DNA of 64,000 nt from Isoetes taiwanensis (lineage: Eukaryota > Streptophyta > Lycopodiopsida > Isoetales > Isoetaceae). Location of the stretch: contig JAJEKV010000047.1 of the NCBI GenBank assembly GCA_021234155.1, positions 5,609,071 to 5,673,070 on the forward strand, read 5' to 3'. The notes under the pieces are model-generated. The model had not been told where the DNA came from and made no database searches. It saw nothing but the letters and a program-made list of their open reading frames with translations. Of this stretch, positions 32,690 to 44,451 are shown in pieces (within the stretch, counting starts at the first letter, position 1; each line of letters begins with the position of its first letter). A program made the translations under genes and the position numbers.

Positions 32690-33760
32690 GAATTGAATTG
32701 AATCGAATTGATATTGCTTTTATTATTCATGAAGACCAGTAGGCCTATCGAACCTAAACAAAGAGCACAATAGAAGTATTACTGCCCAAAATTTAAAAAA
32801 AAAAACCTGTCTTGAAGGGTTTTCGAGGGAAAAACCTTGGTAATAATAAGTCTGCTGACAAACTGTACAGTAGTACATGTCATTGGAGTGGCGGAGCACA
32901 CAACTGGGTGCACATATCCATCACCTTTTGGAGATACAATCCCAGTATTCCCACTGAAGCCATGTGTAGCATCACATGGAGCAGCTGGTCAGGCGGAATC
33001 AACTCAATATAACATGTCTTGATAGGTCCAAACGCTGGGCAATGCTAAAGAGTGAGGCACTCATCTCCAATAACTCTCTGTTGACAACACTGATATAGCA
33101 TGTCCTCTTGCGCTTTTTGGATCCATCTATATGTCTCAATTCAGAGGCAACGAGCACTTGTGCCAATGGACGAAATGAGTCTGTGCTTCTTTAGAGGTAA
33201 ATATATTTGCATGTACTCTTATGGACCCCGCTCAAACATGGGATTGATGTGACTTTTGTAGTGTGCAGTTTTTACCCGTTCCAAAACTCCAACATATTGA
33301 AGCTTGTCGAGGAGGCATGCAACGAGATACTGCCTCAAGTAATTGTGATCCTCCTTGATTTTTGCACCTGTGCTCCTGCACATTCCATCTAGAGAGCCAA
33401 TTAGCTCACTTCTCCTTCCAATAGGCTTTGAGGTGTTGCATACGTGCTTTGAGGTGTTGTCCATACTGACCACCTTCTGAAAGTATATGAGGTGATGGTC
33501 TAGTGTAGCCCCTGCAAAGGCAAGAAAATGATCTCCATATAAAAGTATCTAATACAGGACCGTGGACTTGACTCTAAGTGTTCGGGCCAGAAAGGCCTTC
33601 TGAACCGCTCCAAGTCCTGATCTTTTACAATTATATGGGATGGATGCTGGGATGGCATTCTGTCCTATACAATGTTCCATGTCGTTGTGTGTATGTGAGA
33701 ATACTAGACTGATGTACAATATATCTTTTGTGAGAACATTGGCAATATTCAAAAACACAA
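32690..33760 (-). pseudogene. non-L1 LINE ORF2 C-terminal part and 3' UTR
   Basis: On the - strand a broken frame contains ILLYGDHFLAFAGATLD, a decayed LLYADD catalytic region of RT. Then come LPLKKHRLISSIGTSARCL and a finger with paired Cys (MLYQCCQQRVIGDE...HCPAF), then MASVGILGLYLQKVMD just before the stop. The last part matches the insert at 22219-22574, so both are one family. The 3' UTR follows with a hairpin (32777-32848), and the element ends in a TTCAA-type microsatellite (about 32680-32710). Multiple stops; thumb sequence appears missing. Confidence 0.6.
32777..32848 (-). other. LINE 3' UTR hairpin, second copy
   Basis: On the - strand the arms TATTATTACC and GCAGTAATA flank AAGGTTTTTCCCTCGAAAAC, the same apical sequence as at 22427-22493. 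The tetraloop part is decayed and the T-run lengthened. Confidence 0.6.
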
Positions 33761-34311
33761 AATATGCAAAAAAATTAAGCTGAGACTGAAAAAGGGAACA
33801 TTCATCAATATTTCTGCAATTGTTTTCTCCAAATAGCCAAAACTAGTAGGATTGAAGACCTACATACTCAAAAGTTTTGCAAGGAATTTTTTTTTGCAGT
33901 AATAATGACACTACACAGTCAATAATCAATAAGTTTGTGCGAAGAAGATTATGGTGGCTACTAATGGCTCAACAATTGAAGATGTGCATCTAGTACCTCA
34001 AGTATGTATAATGTCAAGTCATGCACAAACATTGCTCTGAGAAGTTGCAAAAGCCTGGAATGTAATACTATTATCAAATATTTTGATTTATGAGCATAAC
34101 AAAAGCAGGATATCTCAGAAAATGTATGGTTTTCACCTTCAATAATCTGTAGCTAGCAACATACACATAATCTCGCCTCTCGTGGTAATTGCTACTGCTC
34201 CCACCTACCTGTTTCAATCCATAGCCTGTGGAACTTTGTACGAGTTGAAGCAATAGCTACAAGCTTTGTTTAGCTCGTGGTCATTTTGCCAAAGTGAGGT
34301 TTATATGTGCA
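33761..34311. other. unassigned sequence
   Basis: AT-rich; no gene or repeat recognised. Confidence 0.3.
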
Positions 34312-34880
34312 TCATGATCCCATCGATCCGAGACATCGGATCGACATTCTAGAATGGGGCGAGCATGCATGTCTCGCATGCATGCATGCGGCGCATGCCC
34401 TTTCTGGTTGGGAGTTCGCTATTTTAGGCGCGGTTCTGCATCAACGTCTCATCGGCGCTTCCTCTTCTCTCAGCAGTACCTTATTCTTTTTGAACCCACC
34501 CTCTCCCCTTCTTTGTTTATTGTATTTGTCGCCTGGCACGACCAGCCCCTCTATTTGAAGAGGTTTTTGTTTTTTGTCGCATGGCACGCGTGATCAGCCC
34601 CTCCACTCTGGGAGGTTTGTTTTGTCTCATTTTGTTGTGTTGGTGATGTGCAGGTACAGGTTGGCGAGCGGCATCTGTTTCGACTTCTCCATGCGTGGGT
34701 TTTTGGGAGCGATTTCTATGCCTTACATTTGTCCAAGCCCCTTGCCGAAGGCTTATCACTAGGGTTTTTCCTCGAAAACCCGAAAGGGCGGGGTTTTTTA
34801 ATCCCCGTGATAAGCTTTCGGCAGGTACACCAGCCACACATCTATTAGCATTGTATTTTTTTGGGGTCCAAATGATATAA
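34312..34880 (+). repeat. composite repeat sharing a 5' part and a 3' hairpin with other loci
   Basis: The 5' part (34312-34475) matches 43066-43165 in a CATCGATCCGAG(A/C)CATCGGATCG block and a later CGGCG-CTTC-TCTCAGCAG stretch. The 3' part carries the same hairpin module as the LINE copies, followed by a TTTTGGGGTCC stretch resembling the LINE 3' end. No reading frame is convincing. This would fit a short non-autonomous retroposon borrowing a LINE 3' end, but its borders and any target duplication are not visible. Confidence 0.45.
34744..34822 (+). other. hairpin with a GAAA tetraloop, third copy
   Basis: Arms GCCGAAGGCTTATCAC and GTGATAAGCTTTCGGC pair over 16 positions with one G-U. The inner sequence is GGGTTTTTCCTCGAAAACCC, then GAAA-GGG-CGGGGTTTTTT. 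Relative to 22427-22493 the stem bases differ but pairing is kept, and the UUCG loop is replaced by GAAA. Confidence 0.7.
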
Positions 34881-35034
34881 TTGGATTTTCCCTTTATTTT
34901 TCGTGGGTAGTTCGCATGTGTGCGGCTACCCACTGTCCACCATTGTAGAAAATCTGCTGAGATGAATGAGAAGCCTATCGTGGTTTGTTGGTTTCATGCG
35001 AGCCCCATTCTAGAGTGACCAGTTTCAACTTGGC

Positions 35035-36290
35035 CTACGGCATGTACATCCCACATCTTTTGGAAAAAAAATGACTATCTAAATAATGTTCCAAAAGCTT
35101 AGGATTAGAACTTGCAAACACCATGCATTGTTCCTGTTGCATAGACCAACGTGCAAACCATGCACTACAATGCTCTTTCCAATGCCTTCTTAAATCTTGA
35201 GGAGATTCAGTCATGGCAACCGCTAGAAGAGGATACCTATCGTTGTCCATGTCATGCACCTTTTATATAGAGTGGATATGGTGCTTCATGGCAAAATGTT
35301 GAAGATGCCAAAACCCTGTTTATTCTAAAAGGCTAGCATATGGCACCATAGTATTCATTCCTATGATATAAGTGATGAATGATATTTGCAATTGTTCCAA
35401 GCTCTCCCAAGCACTAGCACTAATGACAGGCTCCTACACTTCAAAACCTTATAAGTAAAACATGCTCTACCAAGTAAGCAAGTAATCTTACTTCAAAGTA
35501 AGCAAGTAAGTAATTTATTGTCATTTTTTTATCCATATTGTAGGGAAGCAAATAACCCTAACTTGAACAAGGTGCATGTAGAATGGTGCCATCCAGTAAG
35601 TGGAAAAGGAACCATTATTGAGAAAGAGCACTATACATATTGTTTCAATAAGCATTGGAAGTATAGTGCAATGACTCAGCCCAACGAGTAGACATAAATT
35701 CCGCATTGATATCTCGAAACGCAAGGTTGATCCTGAAGGGGGGAACATGAAGATTCCAATCTCTCTGAAGGATAAAGTTCTATTGTTTTTCTTTTCTTCT
35801 TTTTTTTTGAAGGACGGGAGATAAATTTCTTGACCAATCAGGGGAAAAAGTATAATAAGTTGAGATACAGGTTTAAAGCTCAAAGGAAAAAAATGCCCCT
35901 TTGTGCAGAACTACTGGTACATCCCAGAATCTCATTTAGTATTGCTCTCCTATAACTCATCCATGACTGTTGAAGGTTGCTTTTTTCTAGCTGTCTTCCT
36001 GAGTGTAACAATTCTTCAACTATCACCATGTTTTGTTATAATCTTAAGAATCTGTGGAGATGACTGAAATACAAAAGAAGATGTCATAGATGGAGCCATA
36101 GTAGCTTCCATTACGTCTGGACGAACTATCACTTTCTGTTGCCTTGCCACAACTAGATCTAAGGAAGATGATTCTATCACATCGATATCACTTGAGACAT
36201 TATCAGGTATATTGAACAACACAATATCAAGAGAGGGATTTTGAGATAGAAGAGCAGGTACGAATATCACAAAAAATGGTTTGTCACGAC
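35035..36290 (-). pseudogene. non-L1 LINE ORF2 thumb-region relic
   Basis: Broken - strand frames include ALLSQNPSLDIVLFNIPDNV (36240s) and REIGIFMFPPSGSTLRFEIS-like sequence. They also include SLEQLQISFITYIIGMNTMV with LLEYTGFWHLQHFAMKHHIH (after stops) and MDNDRYPLLAVAMTES. The LEQ-Q-F-(L)-G-...-E-TGFWPL layout is that of the thumb region in several plant LINE RTs. Many stops are present. It lies in the same orientation as the LINE tail at 32690-33760 and may once have been continuous with it. Confidence 0.45.
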
Positions 36291-38089
36291 GTATAATTAT
36301 ATAGCCATTTTGCTATGATTTGCATATGATTCTGTTGTTGTATTTATGTGAAGGTATGCCAACAGTATTTATAGAGCGCGTGTTGTATTTCTTGTTAGTT
36401 TGCGCTCCCAACCTATGGTTTTGGCATGCACACAATGCATGCATACAGTGCATGCATACCATGCAATGCATGCATGTTGAGTCCCTTTAGTACTTAACAC
36501 CGGTTACTTTTTTTTGCGGCCATTAGGGAAATTCACGTAAGAGACATACAACATTCATCTTCACGGTAAATTTGTAGATTAGCTTTGTTTATATGAGAGC
36601 TAGAATTCACAAATCCCCAGTTCATGCAGATAAAGCTTATTATGCTCGAGTAGCGAGCTGTGGTACTGTGTTCATGCAGTAGCAAGGTCCAATACTATGT
36701 TCATAGTAATCTCGTTGCTTTTGCTTGTATTTTAGTCCTTCAAAGAAGAACTGAAGGATATACCTCTCAAAGCATAATCGTCGTGTGCATCCATGAAGAA
36801 AGCTTTGATGTGAGTTTTGCCAAGTTGTATGATTGCATAGTTGTGATTTGCATGTTGGGCAAGGATTATTCTACAGGAGATCAAAGCTGCAAGTTGTAAT
36901 AAGCTAACTTGCTGCCAATGGACAAACTTACTTATAGGATGTTTTGAAATATAATTTCAGTCTGTATCCTGTTATTGTGCTACATATTCTAAACGAGGTG
37001 CACCTTGGACTACCACAATCGTCGGATCCATCGATCATATGGTCCAGATTGTATGTTGGAGCCTCTCGGCATCTCTCGTTTCGCTTATGGTCATTTATGA
37101 TTTGAGGCACCTATGATTTTGAAATATGAAATATGAGTTCGCCTAAGATTTTGAGGGAATATCGAACCTCTATACGCCTTTGCCTAAGATTTTTGAATAT
37201 GAAATACGGGGGCTCAAACCTCTATCAAAATAACTCAATGTCTCAATAAGACTACTTTAATCAATATATCCAGTGAGCTAATGTGATTATTTTCTATCTT
37301 GAATCTATGTTTTTTTATAACAACCCATTCAATTGTTTTAAGGATATATATCCTTTTTTTTTTTTTTAATTTCCGTACACATTTCGTACAACATTCATAC
37401 ATATTTCATACAACATTTATATTTATTCTATATAGATTATGTAGCTTATTATTAATAATAATATATTAATACAGCACATCAAACCATTGAAAGGGGCATT
37501 AAACATATTACGAAATTGAACCATTAAATTATCCTCCCCCCAAGTTGTTTTTGCTGATATTTTTGCAGAGCGTCCATCGGTAGACTCGAATCGTTGGATG
37601 TATGTTTCAGACGATCCCAACTATAATTAGATGCAACTCGTTTTTTAGTAATTTTTAGTTAACTGTCAGTTTCAAATACACAATTAATCCAAAGGTTGTG
37701 AGGTGCATTGTACACATGTACGGTATACATATATTAGCATATGTATTTGGGGCTCCTCGCTGGACGCCCTGCACGAATATCAGCAAAAACAATTGGGGGA
37801 GGTCATGGGAAGGTATAGCAGGAGGTACAATAATTGAGAAGGTAATAGTGGACAAATAAATACTAGAAGCATTTGCAGAAGAAGAAAATATATGACATTC
37901 AACCCCTAGATGAGGGAGTCACCAAGCATTTAGCTCTAGATGGAAACGCACTGATAGGAGATGTTAGACGAGAATCTTGAAGTGGCATAGTAGCTAATAA
38001 AAGTAGGTCCATGAGTTTACATTGTGAAAAAATTACTATTAAATGTATCTAAAAACATTGAAGCAAGTTTTGGAACATTTAGGAAAGAT
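36291..38089. other. unassigned sequence with CATGCATG clusters
   Basis: No gene. TGCATGCA/CATGCATG units recur in a short cluster at about 36423-36478. This matches the RY motif of seed-type promoters, but there is no gene beside it. Simple AT-rich repeats elsewhere. Confidence 0.35.
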
Positions 38090-38834
38090 AACATCAGCTT
38101 CTCTGCAGCTTCCGGGTTCTCGTCTGTAGCTTCCGGGTTCTCGATGGCGCTCGGTTTGGACGTGGACATGGAGCTCACTTCCCCCACCGAAGGTTAGGGT
38201 GCTTTTGTGGCAGGTGGTGCATCGCTGTATCAGGGGGTGAATGCCCTTGTGAGTCAGTTTAGGCCGGGTGTGAGTCCTCTCTGCCCTTGTTGTGGCCTTC
38301 ATCATGAGACTGTAGAACATTGTCTGGTTTTATGCCCTCACTTACAGGCTGCCTGAGATTGGGTTAGGGCTCTGTTTCATGTGAGATTGACTAGCCAGCA
38401 GTTGCTGCTTCATGTGTATCCTGGTGCTTGGCCGCTCTTGCGGCAGCAAGCCTTGCATCTGTGCGTGGCTTGGTTGGTGTGGCTGATTTGGAAGCGGCGG
38501 CGGTTGTGGATCTTCCAGGGGATTCAACAGCCTGCAGCCTCTCTGATTCCTCGACTCAGGTACAAGCTATTTCAAAGCTTTCTGGTGTTCCCGGGATTAG
38601 TAGAGCGGAAGTTTGCCATTTGGCGGGACTTCTTGGATGTTGTAGATGGTGATGGTCGGTTTGTACAGCAGTAGAGTTGCAGTTTTTCTGTGAGTTTGTT
38701 GTGGAGTGTCGAGGTATCGCTGTCTCTTTGGGGCAGTTCTCCTTCCTCCTCACTTGCTTTGTAACATTATCATTCTTTTAATATATTGATGACACGGTTC
38801 TTCAAAAAAAAAAAAAAAAAAAACATCAGCTTCT
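38090..38834 (+). mobile_element. 5'-truncated L1 LINE with poly(A) and 13-bp target duplication
   Basis: AACATCAGCTTCT occurs at 38090-38102 and again at 38822-38834. Between them are about 720 bp ending in a poly(A) tail (38804-38823). The coding part has the zf-RVT region with paired Cys (PLCPCCGLHHETVEHCLVLC). Then come AWLVWLIWKRRRLWIFQGI and FAIWRDFLDVVDGDGRFVQQ with the ORF2 stop at 38672-38674. Its last ~80 codons are homologous to the LINE at 57163-57408. A 20-bp repeat (GCTTCCGGGTTCTCG) marks the 5' end. Stops in the zinc-finger part show age. Confidence 0.88.
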
Positions 38835-41362
38835 TATACCAATTCCCACTTTTGACAATAACACGCTCAATAATTGCTTGATCAATGGGACAGAAACACA
38901 AATACGTGGACCATTGATAATAGGATGAGAAATGTGCATGCCTATGCCATTGGCAATAACTATTAAAAACTCATGAGCAAGCAGATCAACAGGCAATCAG
39001 GAATAGAAAAATAGCAAGGCATCTTAGAGACTGAAAGCATGCCAGGAGAAAAAATAGATCTGTAATATGGAGAGAAGATGTAGCCAGTGCTCAAAGAATC
39101 CACACCTTGAGAGACCAACTTCTCTACTGCAGCACTATTAAATATGATCAATATCTAGCATAGTAACAGGAGGTTTCTTTTTGCTTTTTTGTACGCTTTT
39201 TAATATGATTTTGCTATGATTTGGACGACGTATTCATTTGCATATACTAAATAGTATATATAGAGTGCACCCCTTTTTAGCCATTGATCCTAGATAAAAG
39301 GGAAAATCGTGTGGCAGAGCCCTCTTTTTTACTTTTTTTCTTTTATCTTAAAGAGAAGGAAAAATCGTGTGGCAGAGCCTTTTTTATATTTTTGTGTGGC
39401 ATTCAGGGTTTCGATATATTAGGATTTTCTTTTATTGCTTGAACTTTGTGCAGCGACCATGTTGTATAAAGAGAGAGATCAGATCTACCTGAAGCCATCT
39501 CTTCTAAAAAGCCGAAGAGCACATGTGCACAGTTCAAGGGCAATGCGTTTGCGATCAGAGCTCGTATACTCTAGGGTTTCTATTGTTCTGCTTTTCGAGT
39601 TCTACCCGATTCCTTGCAATTTGATCAACACAGCAGGAGCGGTAGTAGCTCAAAAACACTGTCCATGGGGAATTGCTGTGCAAGGCATAAAAATGATAAG
39701 AGAAAGCTTGTCGTCAAATGAGTTTCAAAATTCCATCAATGTTCAAGTTAAATCAGGTATCATCCCAGATGAGCATATCGAAGATTTGGGTTTAAAGTCA
39801 GAGGTGTCCCTGAAAACTTGAAGCATTGGAAATAATTATCCCAACCACTTGATATATTGGATGTTTAGCAACATCGTCAATAGCAGGATATTGTTTTCTC
39901 TAATAGTGATGCTCTGTGCTTCTTGAACGAGTGCAAAAAGTTTTATTAAGTACAGATGCATTATTTAGACGTTTTGAGTCATTTCCATGTAAATGATGAT
40001 AGTCCTTGTTCCATGTGTACAGGGGCTCAGCTCCGTGACTTGTTGATGGCAAATGACAGGATTGCTCCAGAAGCCCCAATTTAAGGAATACGAGAAGCAA
40101 GAGCTGCTAATAAATCCTTGCGTCTTTTGCACTAATGGCATAATGGAAAAACAGTGCATAGCTACATGGTCCTTGTATGTGAATATCTAGGCAATGCCAT
40201 TAGGCAACACCATCATTGTATCTTTCATTCAATATAATCATTATCAGGTTGTTTTGAAGCATTCGCATAGCAGCTGCAAACATGCATATATTACATGCAA
40301 CAGAATGTGGAGCGTGTATGTTCCTGGGGTTTTTTTTTTTTTTTTTTTTTTTGTTGTTATTATTCTATTATAGTGCAGATCATTTCTTTGCGCTACAACT
40401 ACCATATATGCTAGTAAGCATGGGATGATGCCTCTGTTTTGCGGGTCTGGTTAGAGTTGGGCTGCCAAACAAACATGTTTCCTGACACTTTGCTTCATAT
40501 CCAAGCATTTTTCCCTCCATTCTCATGATTTATAAAGTTTGAATCATTGTTTCGTCATACTTGTATTCTTGCAGTCGTCTGTGGATTTGTGTAGAATCAA
40601 CGTGGAAAATCTGAAGATTGATCATTGAACTCCTGAATAAGAAGCATTATGATTCTTAGAGTGCAGATTAATCTCTTACATAGGCTTTGGAGTTTTTTGA
40701 AATGGATATTGATCTCCGAAATGGTCTGGACCGTAGAGATTCATGGCAAAATAAGGGATGCATGGCAATTTGATAAATTAACAAAACACTAGGGCATTTT
40801 TGTAAATACATAAAAATACAACAGCATTTTTATAATTATCCCTTGACAAACTTTTAAAACTTACAAAACATTTGGTCAACAAAATTTACGCTTTCCTAAA
40901 CTAGCCAAGCATGTACACTTTCTAAAATAGCCACGCTTTAGGCTTTCCTAAACTAGCGAAGCATGTACATTTTCTAAAATAGTCAAGCATGTATGTTAGA
41001 ATAATTGGGTGCAAGTATAATATGAATGATTGGGTCTTTGCTTTCCTAAAATAGCCCAGCACCCAATGATGAAAAAACTTGAATCGACAAAAAAGGGGGC
41101 TTGAAATTTCACCCCAAACAGCTCGTTCTTTCAATGTAAATGTAGGCTAGGATCAATTCAGGCACGTCAGCCAATCACCTCGTGCCACATGGCATCTTTT
41201 TTTTTATGGAATGCTAACAGATTTTTATGTCGTCGATGTCCCTTGTTTTTACTCAACATTCCTCCATTCTACACAACATTCTTGGATTTTATCTGCAATT
41301 TCACTCCACATTCTTGATCTTTTTACTACCAGAATCGATCCTAACCTCCATTCATGTTGCAT
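38835..41362. other. unassigned sequence with a T-run
   Basis: No gene that I can support. The 128-codon + strand frame at 39435-39821 lacks any domain I recognise. A run of about 23 T at 40330-40352 may be the tail of an old - strand retroposon. Confidence 0.35.
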
Positions 41363-41479
41363 GAATGTTGCTCCTATGTTGATTCCAGGGAGTCAAAAGG
41401 GGCCTCCGCCTAACGGCATCGTCCCCTGTACGGCGGAGGCCTCTGTTGACTCCCTGGGATCAACACAGGAGCAACATTC
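41363..41479 (+). ncRNA. long miRNA-like foldback
   Basis: Left arm 41363-41410 and right arm 41432-41479 are inverted copies: 44 of 48 positions pair canonically, two more are G-U, two mismatch, and the loop is 21 nt. Length, near-perfect pairing and a short loop fit a plant MIRNA precursor with a ~21-nt duplex (for example around TGATCCCAGGGAGTCAACAG on the 3' arm). A young MITE or a recent inverted duplication would look the same. I do not recognise the mature sequence. Confidence 0.45.
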
Positions 41480-41686
41480 CTGTATATGCAAAAAAAAATT
41501 AGTCGATCTCTACCCAATTGCAGCTACAATCGCACATAATCTACCGTTCTAAGTTAAGTGCCACACTGATCTATTGTCCTAAGTTAAGCGGCAACACCAG
41601 CAATGCTTGTTGTAAAACAACCGCAAAGAGAAAATCGAGGGCAAATTTTAAACCCTTTTTTTTGTTGTAGAATTTTCGTCGCCAAA
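41480..41686. other. unassigned sequence
   Basis: Short AT-rich spacer between the foldback and the tandem repeat. Confidence 0.3.
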
Positions 41687-41860
41687 AAGTTTTTGCTTGA
41701 AATTTCCTAGCGGCCACCAGCTGCCCGGGGCACCGCTTGTGGCTCACCCCGCGCGGCCTGCCAGGTCAGCAAGAAGTTTTTGCTTAAAATTTCCTAGCAG
41801 TCGCCAGCTGGCCCGGGGGCGCCGCTTCTGGCTCCGCCCCGCGCGGCCCGCCATGTCAGC
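41687..41860 (+). repeat. 87-bp GC-rich unit in two tandem copies
   Basis: AAGTTTTTGCTT...GTCAGCAAG occurs at 41687-41773 and again at 41774-41860, with about ten substitutions. The unit is 29 codons, so the + strand frame at 41697-41921 stays open through both. The Ala/Pro/Arg-rich translation has no known domain and may be chance. Confidence 0.8.
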
Positions 41861-43065
41861 AAGCAGCCGGCCAAAAAAATTCTTTGTGAATTTTTCGGCT
41901 GAACCAAAGAAAAAGCTTTAGCCAAACTATAGAAAGTTGTAAGCGTCAAATTAGCTTAGAGAAGCCTATGTAAGATATAGCACTCGTTAAAATTTACCCT
42001 GAGAAAAAATACATAATCATGCCAAATACGCTAACAAAGACTACATAGTCATGCCAGCTACATACTAAATAATTTATACAAGAAATTTATCGCGGCGGCC
42101 AAGGCTGCCGCGAACATTTCTCTTATTCAACTCACGACAAAGTAGATTTATGTATCAAGTCAAAAAGGATCTCAGCTATGGGCTTGCAAAATGGGCCTTA
42201 AACCCCTATCATGGATCGGATCGATAACATTCGTTAACAGAACTTTTTTACTTGCAAAAAGGAAGTGGTAGCCATCTCTACAAATTGCTTGTTATCTCAT
42301 TTCTAGCTTGCAAGGGCCTAGCTTATCTCTGTATCATCTCTGTATAAATGACAATTTAAACATTGTTGGAGAACATTTTAAGTTAACAGAGTTACACCCT
42401 TTATCTAAGCAGCGACATGCTTGCCTCAACACTTATATGTACCTTTTTTTGTTCAATAATTAAAAGTTCCTTTTCATCCAAAAAAAAGAAAAAGAAAAAA
42501 CTTGTTATGTTCTCTTATTACACATGCAGTACATAATGCGCTTCATTTTAAATTAGGAATGACGATTGCCTAAAGTAAACATTATCTGAAATTTGGCATT
42601 TTTTTAGTTTTTTAGTTTGGCCATTTGAAGAGTTTAAAAATGCTGGAATGTGGACAATATTGGCACAATTTACATAGGGAAAAACAATAAACCATTTCTA
42701 TCAGTCGGTGGAGTTACATTCTTGGGGATTTGGATGAGGAGACTGATGAAAAACTGCTAGATGAATTAATACTTGCAATTCAAATTCGCCTGCACAACAC
42801 AAATCTTTATCATGCTAGTAACATTAGCAAATCAAATTCCCAAAGAGAACAGTACCAAAACCTATCAATGATTTATATAGATTACAGAATGTGTGACACC
42901 CAAAAACAAACATATCACCCTACAATTACATATGCTAGTTGAATCAGTGCTCCTAATAATGCCTAGAGCACGATTCTGATTTTCAATGTGCTTGACCAAA
43001 TGACCATTTCATTAGGTCGGAATGCTGCAACACAAGTATCTCTGCTTCTGGGTATGTCATTAATA
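41861..43065. other. unassigned sequence
   Basis: AT-rich, no gene. A short A-rich stretch near 42478-42500 could be an old retroposon tail. Confidence 0.3.
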
Positions 43066-43330
43066 GCATCGATCCGAGCCATCGGATCGCCATTCTGGGA
43101 AGGGACGAGCTACTATATAAGGCTTTTTCCTCTTTCGGACCGGTTATCGGCGTCTTCTCACAGCAGCTCTTCTTCTATTCTCGTTGCTTCCCTTGGCTCT
43201 ATCCATCCCTTTTCTCCTCTTTGGAGATTTGCTCTTTCTCTTTTTCCTTTTTAGATTGCTCTTCCTCTTTTCTTCCTTTTTGGATTGCTCTTCCTCTTTC
43301 CTTCCTTTTTCGCTTGCTCTTTCTCATGGT
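43066..43330 (+). repeat. second copy of the CGATCCGA-hairpin repeat, with TATA-like box
   Basis: Shares with 34312-34475 the block CATCGATCCGAGCCATCGGATCG and CATTCT(A/G)G(A/G)A..GG(G/A)(G/A)CGAGC. It is followed by CTATATAAGG (about 43111-43120) and a Cys/Thr-codon-like pyrimidine-rich stretch of TTTTCCTTTTT-GGATTGCTCTTCC repeats. The layout resembles a promoter plus leader. CGATCCGA/TCGGATCG can fold into a hairpin. Confidence 0.45.
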
Positions 43331-44241
43331 TTCTTGGAAGAAATTTAGGTGCTTTGCATGCTATGCAGAGGATTCACGATCTGAGGCGTGATTTATTCTT
43401 TCTTCGCGCAATTTCTTCGTGAATGCTGGCTGATTTGTGCATGTCAATTGAAGGAGTCGCTTTTGTTGCATGCGTCTAGTCCAGATTGTTTTTTTCGGAT
43501 GGAACTCCTCGATTGTTTTCATTTTTTGCACACATAGCAGACGGGTTACTTCCTCACAGGGACACCAATGGTTTGAAGGCGGCCCTGGTACCTTTCTTTG
43601 CAGTATTTTGTTGCATGCAGGGCGGATTCATCAGGATCGAATCAATTCATAGAGATTTGGGCAGCTCCGGCATCTGAGAAGTCTTCATCTTGCTTTGTCA
43701 GTTTCTATGCATTTTACCACAACTACCTCATGCATGTTGGCTGATTTATGCATGTCAATTGAAGGAGTAACGTGTCTCGCATGCATCTCTGGTCCGGGTT
43801 GTTTTTTCGGATATGCGTCAGAGTTTTATATGCAGGGGCAAGCGCAAGTCTGGCTACGGCGGACGTCGCAATAAATGCAAAGTATATTAATGGCCGCAAT
43901 AAATGCATGTGTCTGCCATAAATGCGATGGATGCAACGTGTCGTGCGATGGTAATTTTGAAGAAAAAAATTAGGTGCGAACAGAAATAGGATACTGCTTT
44001 ACATAATGGTAGGACAAGTTGCCTCCATTTGACAAGACCTATGGAATGCAAGAACTTTGTGGCACCTGATCTGTGCTATATGGCATTTGCTAACAGCTCT
44101 TTTTGGGTTATAGAAAATCATTGGGACTCCATGTAAAAACAAATTTCTTAGACACCTCCCATAAAATGGGCATCAGATTTTTTTTGTCTCAGCAAATGCT
44201 GCAAACAATGCATCCAAGTATTTTATATGCTATGCCATATT
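43331..44241. other. unassigned sequence
   Basis: No convincing gene. A phrase around TGGCTGATTTGTGCATGTCAATTGAAGGAGT at 43428-43456 recurs at 43739-43769, so part of this stretch is a diverged direct repeat of about 310-bp period. Confidence 0.4.
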
Positions 44242-44451
44242 TTAGAATTCTACCGCATCTTTCGCATGTCCTTGCTGTAAGTATGCTGCAAGCATAGCCA
44301 TCCAAGGTACATCATATAGACTAGGCATCTGGTGACAAAATTTATGTGCATCTTTGATCGCTCCATACCGAGCATAAGATACAACCACTGTAATCGAGGA
44401 GAATGAACCCCACCAAATATCTATCGTGCACCAAGAATTTTGTGTTCTCAA
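44242..44451 (-). pseudogene. pentatricopeptide-repeat (PPR) protein fragment
   Basis: The - strand frame reads VVVSYARYGAIKDAHKFCHQ, then MPSLYDVPWMAMLAAYLQQGHAKDAVEF and a stop. This has the spacing of consecutive PPR motifs of the PLS kind (..MYA.CG.I.DA...F..MP..DV..W.AMIA.Y.Q.GH..EAL..F). PPR proteins bind organellar RNA. Only about one and a half repeats remain, with no start or neighbouring repeats seen, so this is a relic. Confidence 0.6.

Noticed and set aside
39435-39821. 128-codon + strand frame as a host gene
   Set aside because: No domain recognised, no homologous exon nearby, and flanked by repeats; not enough to call a gene.
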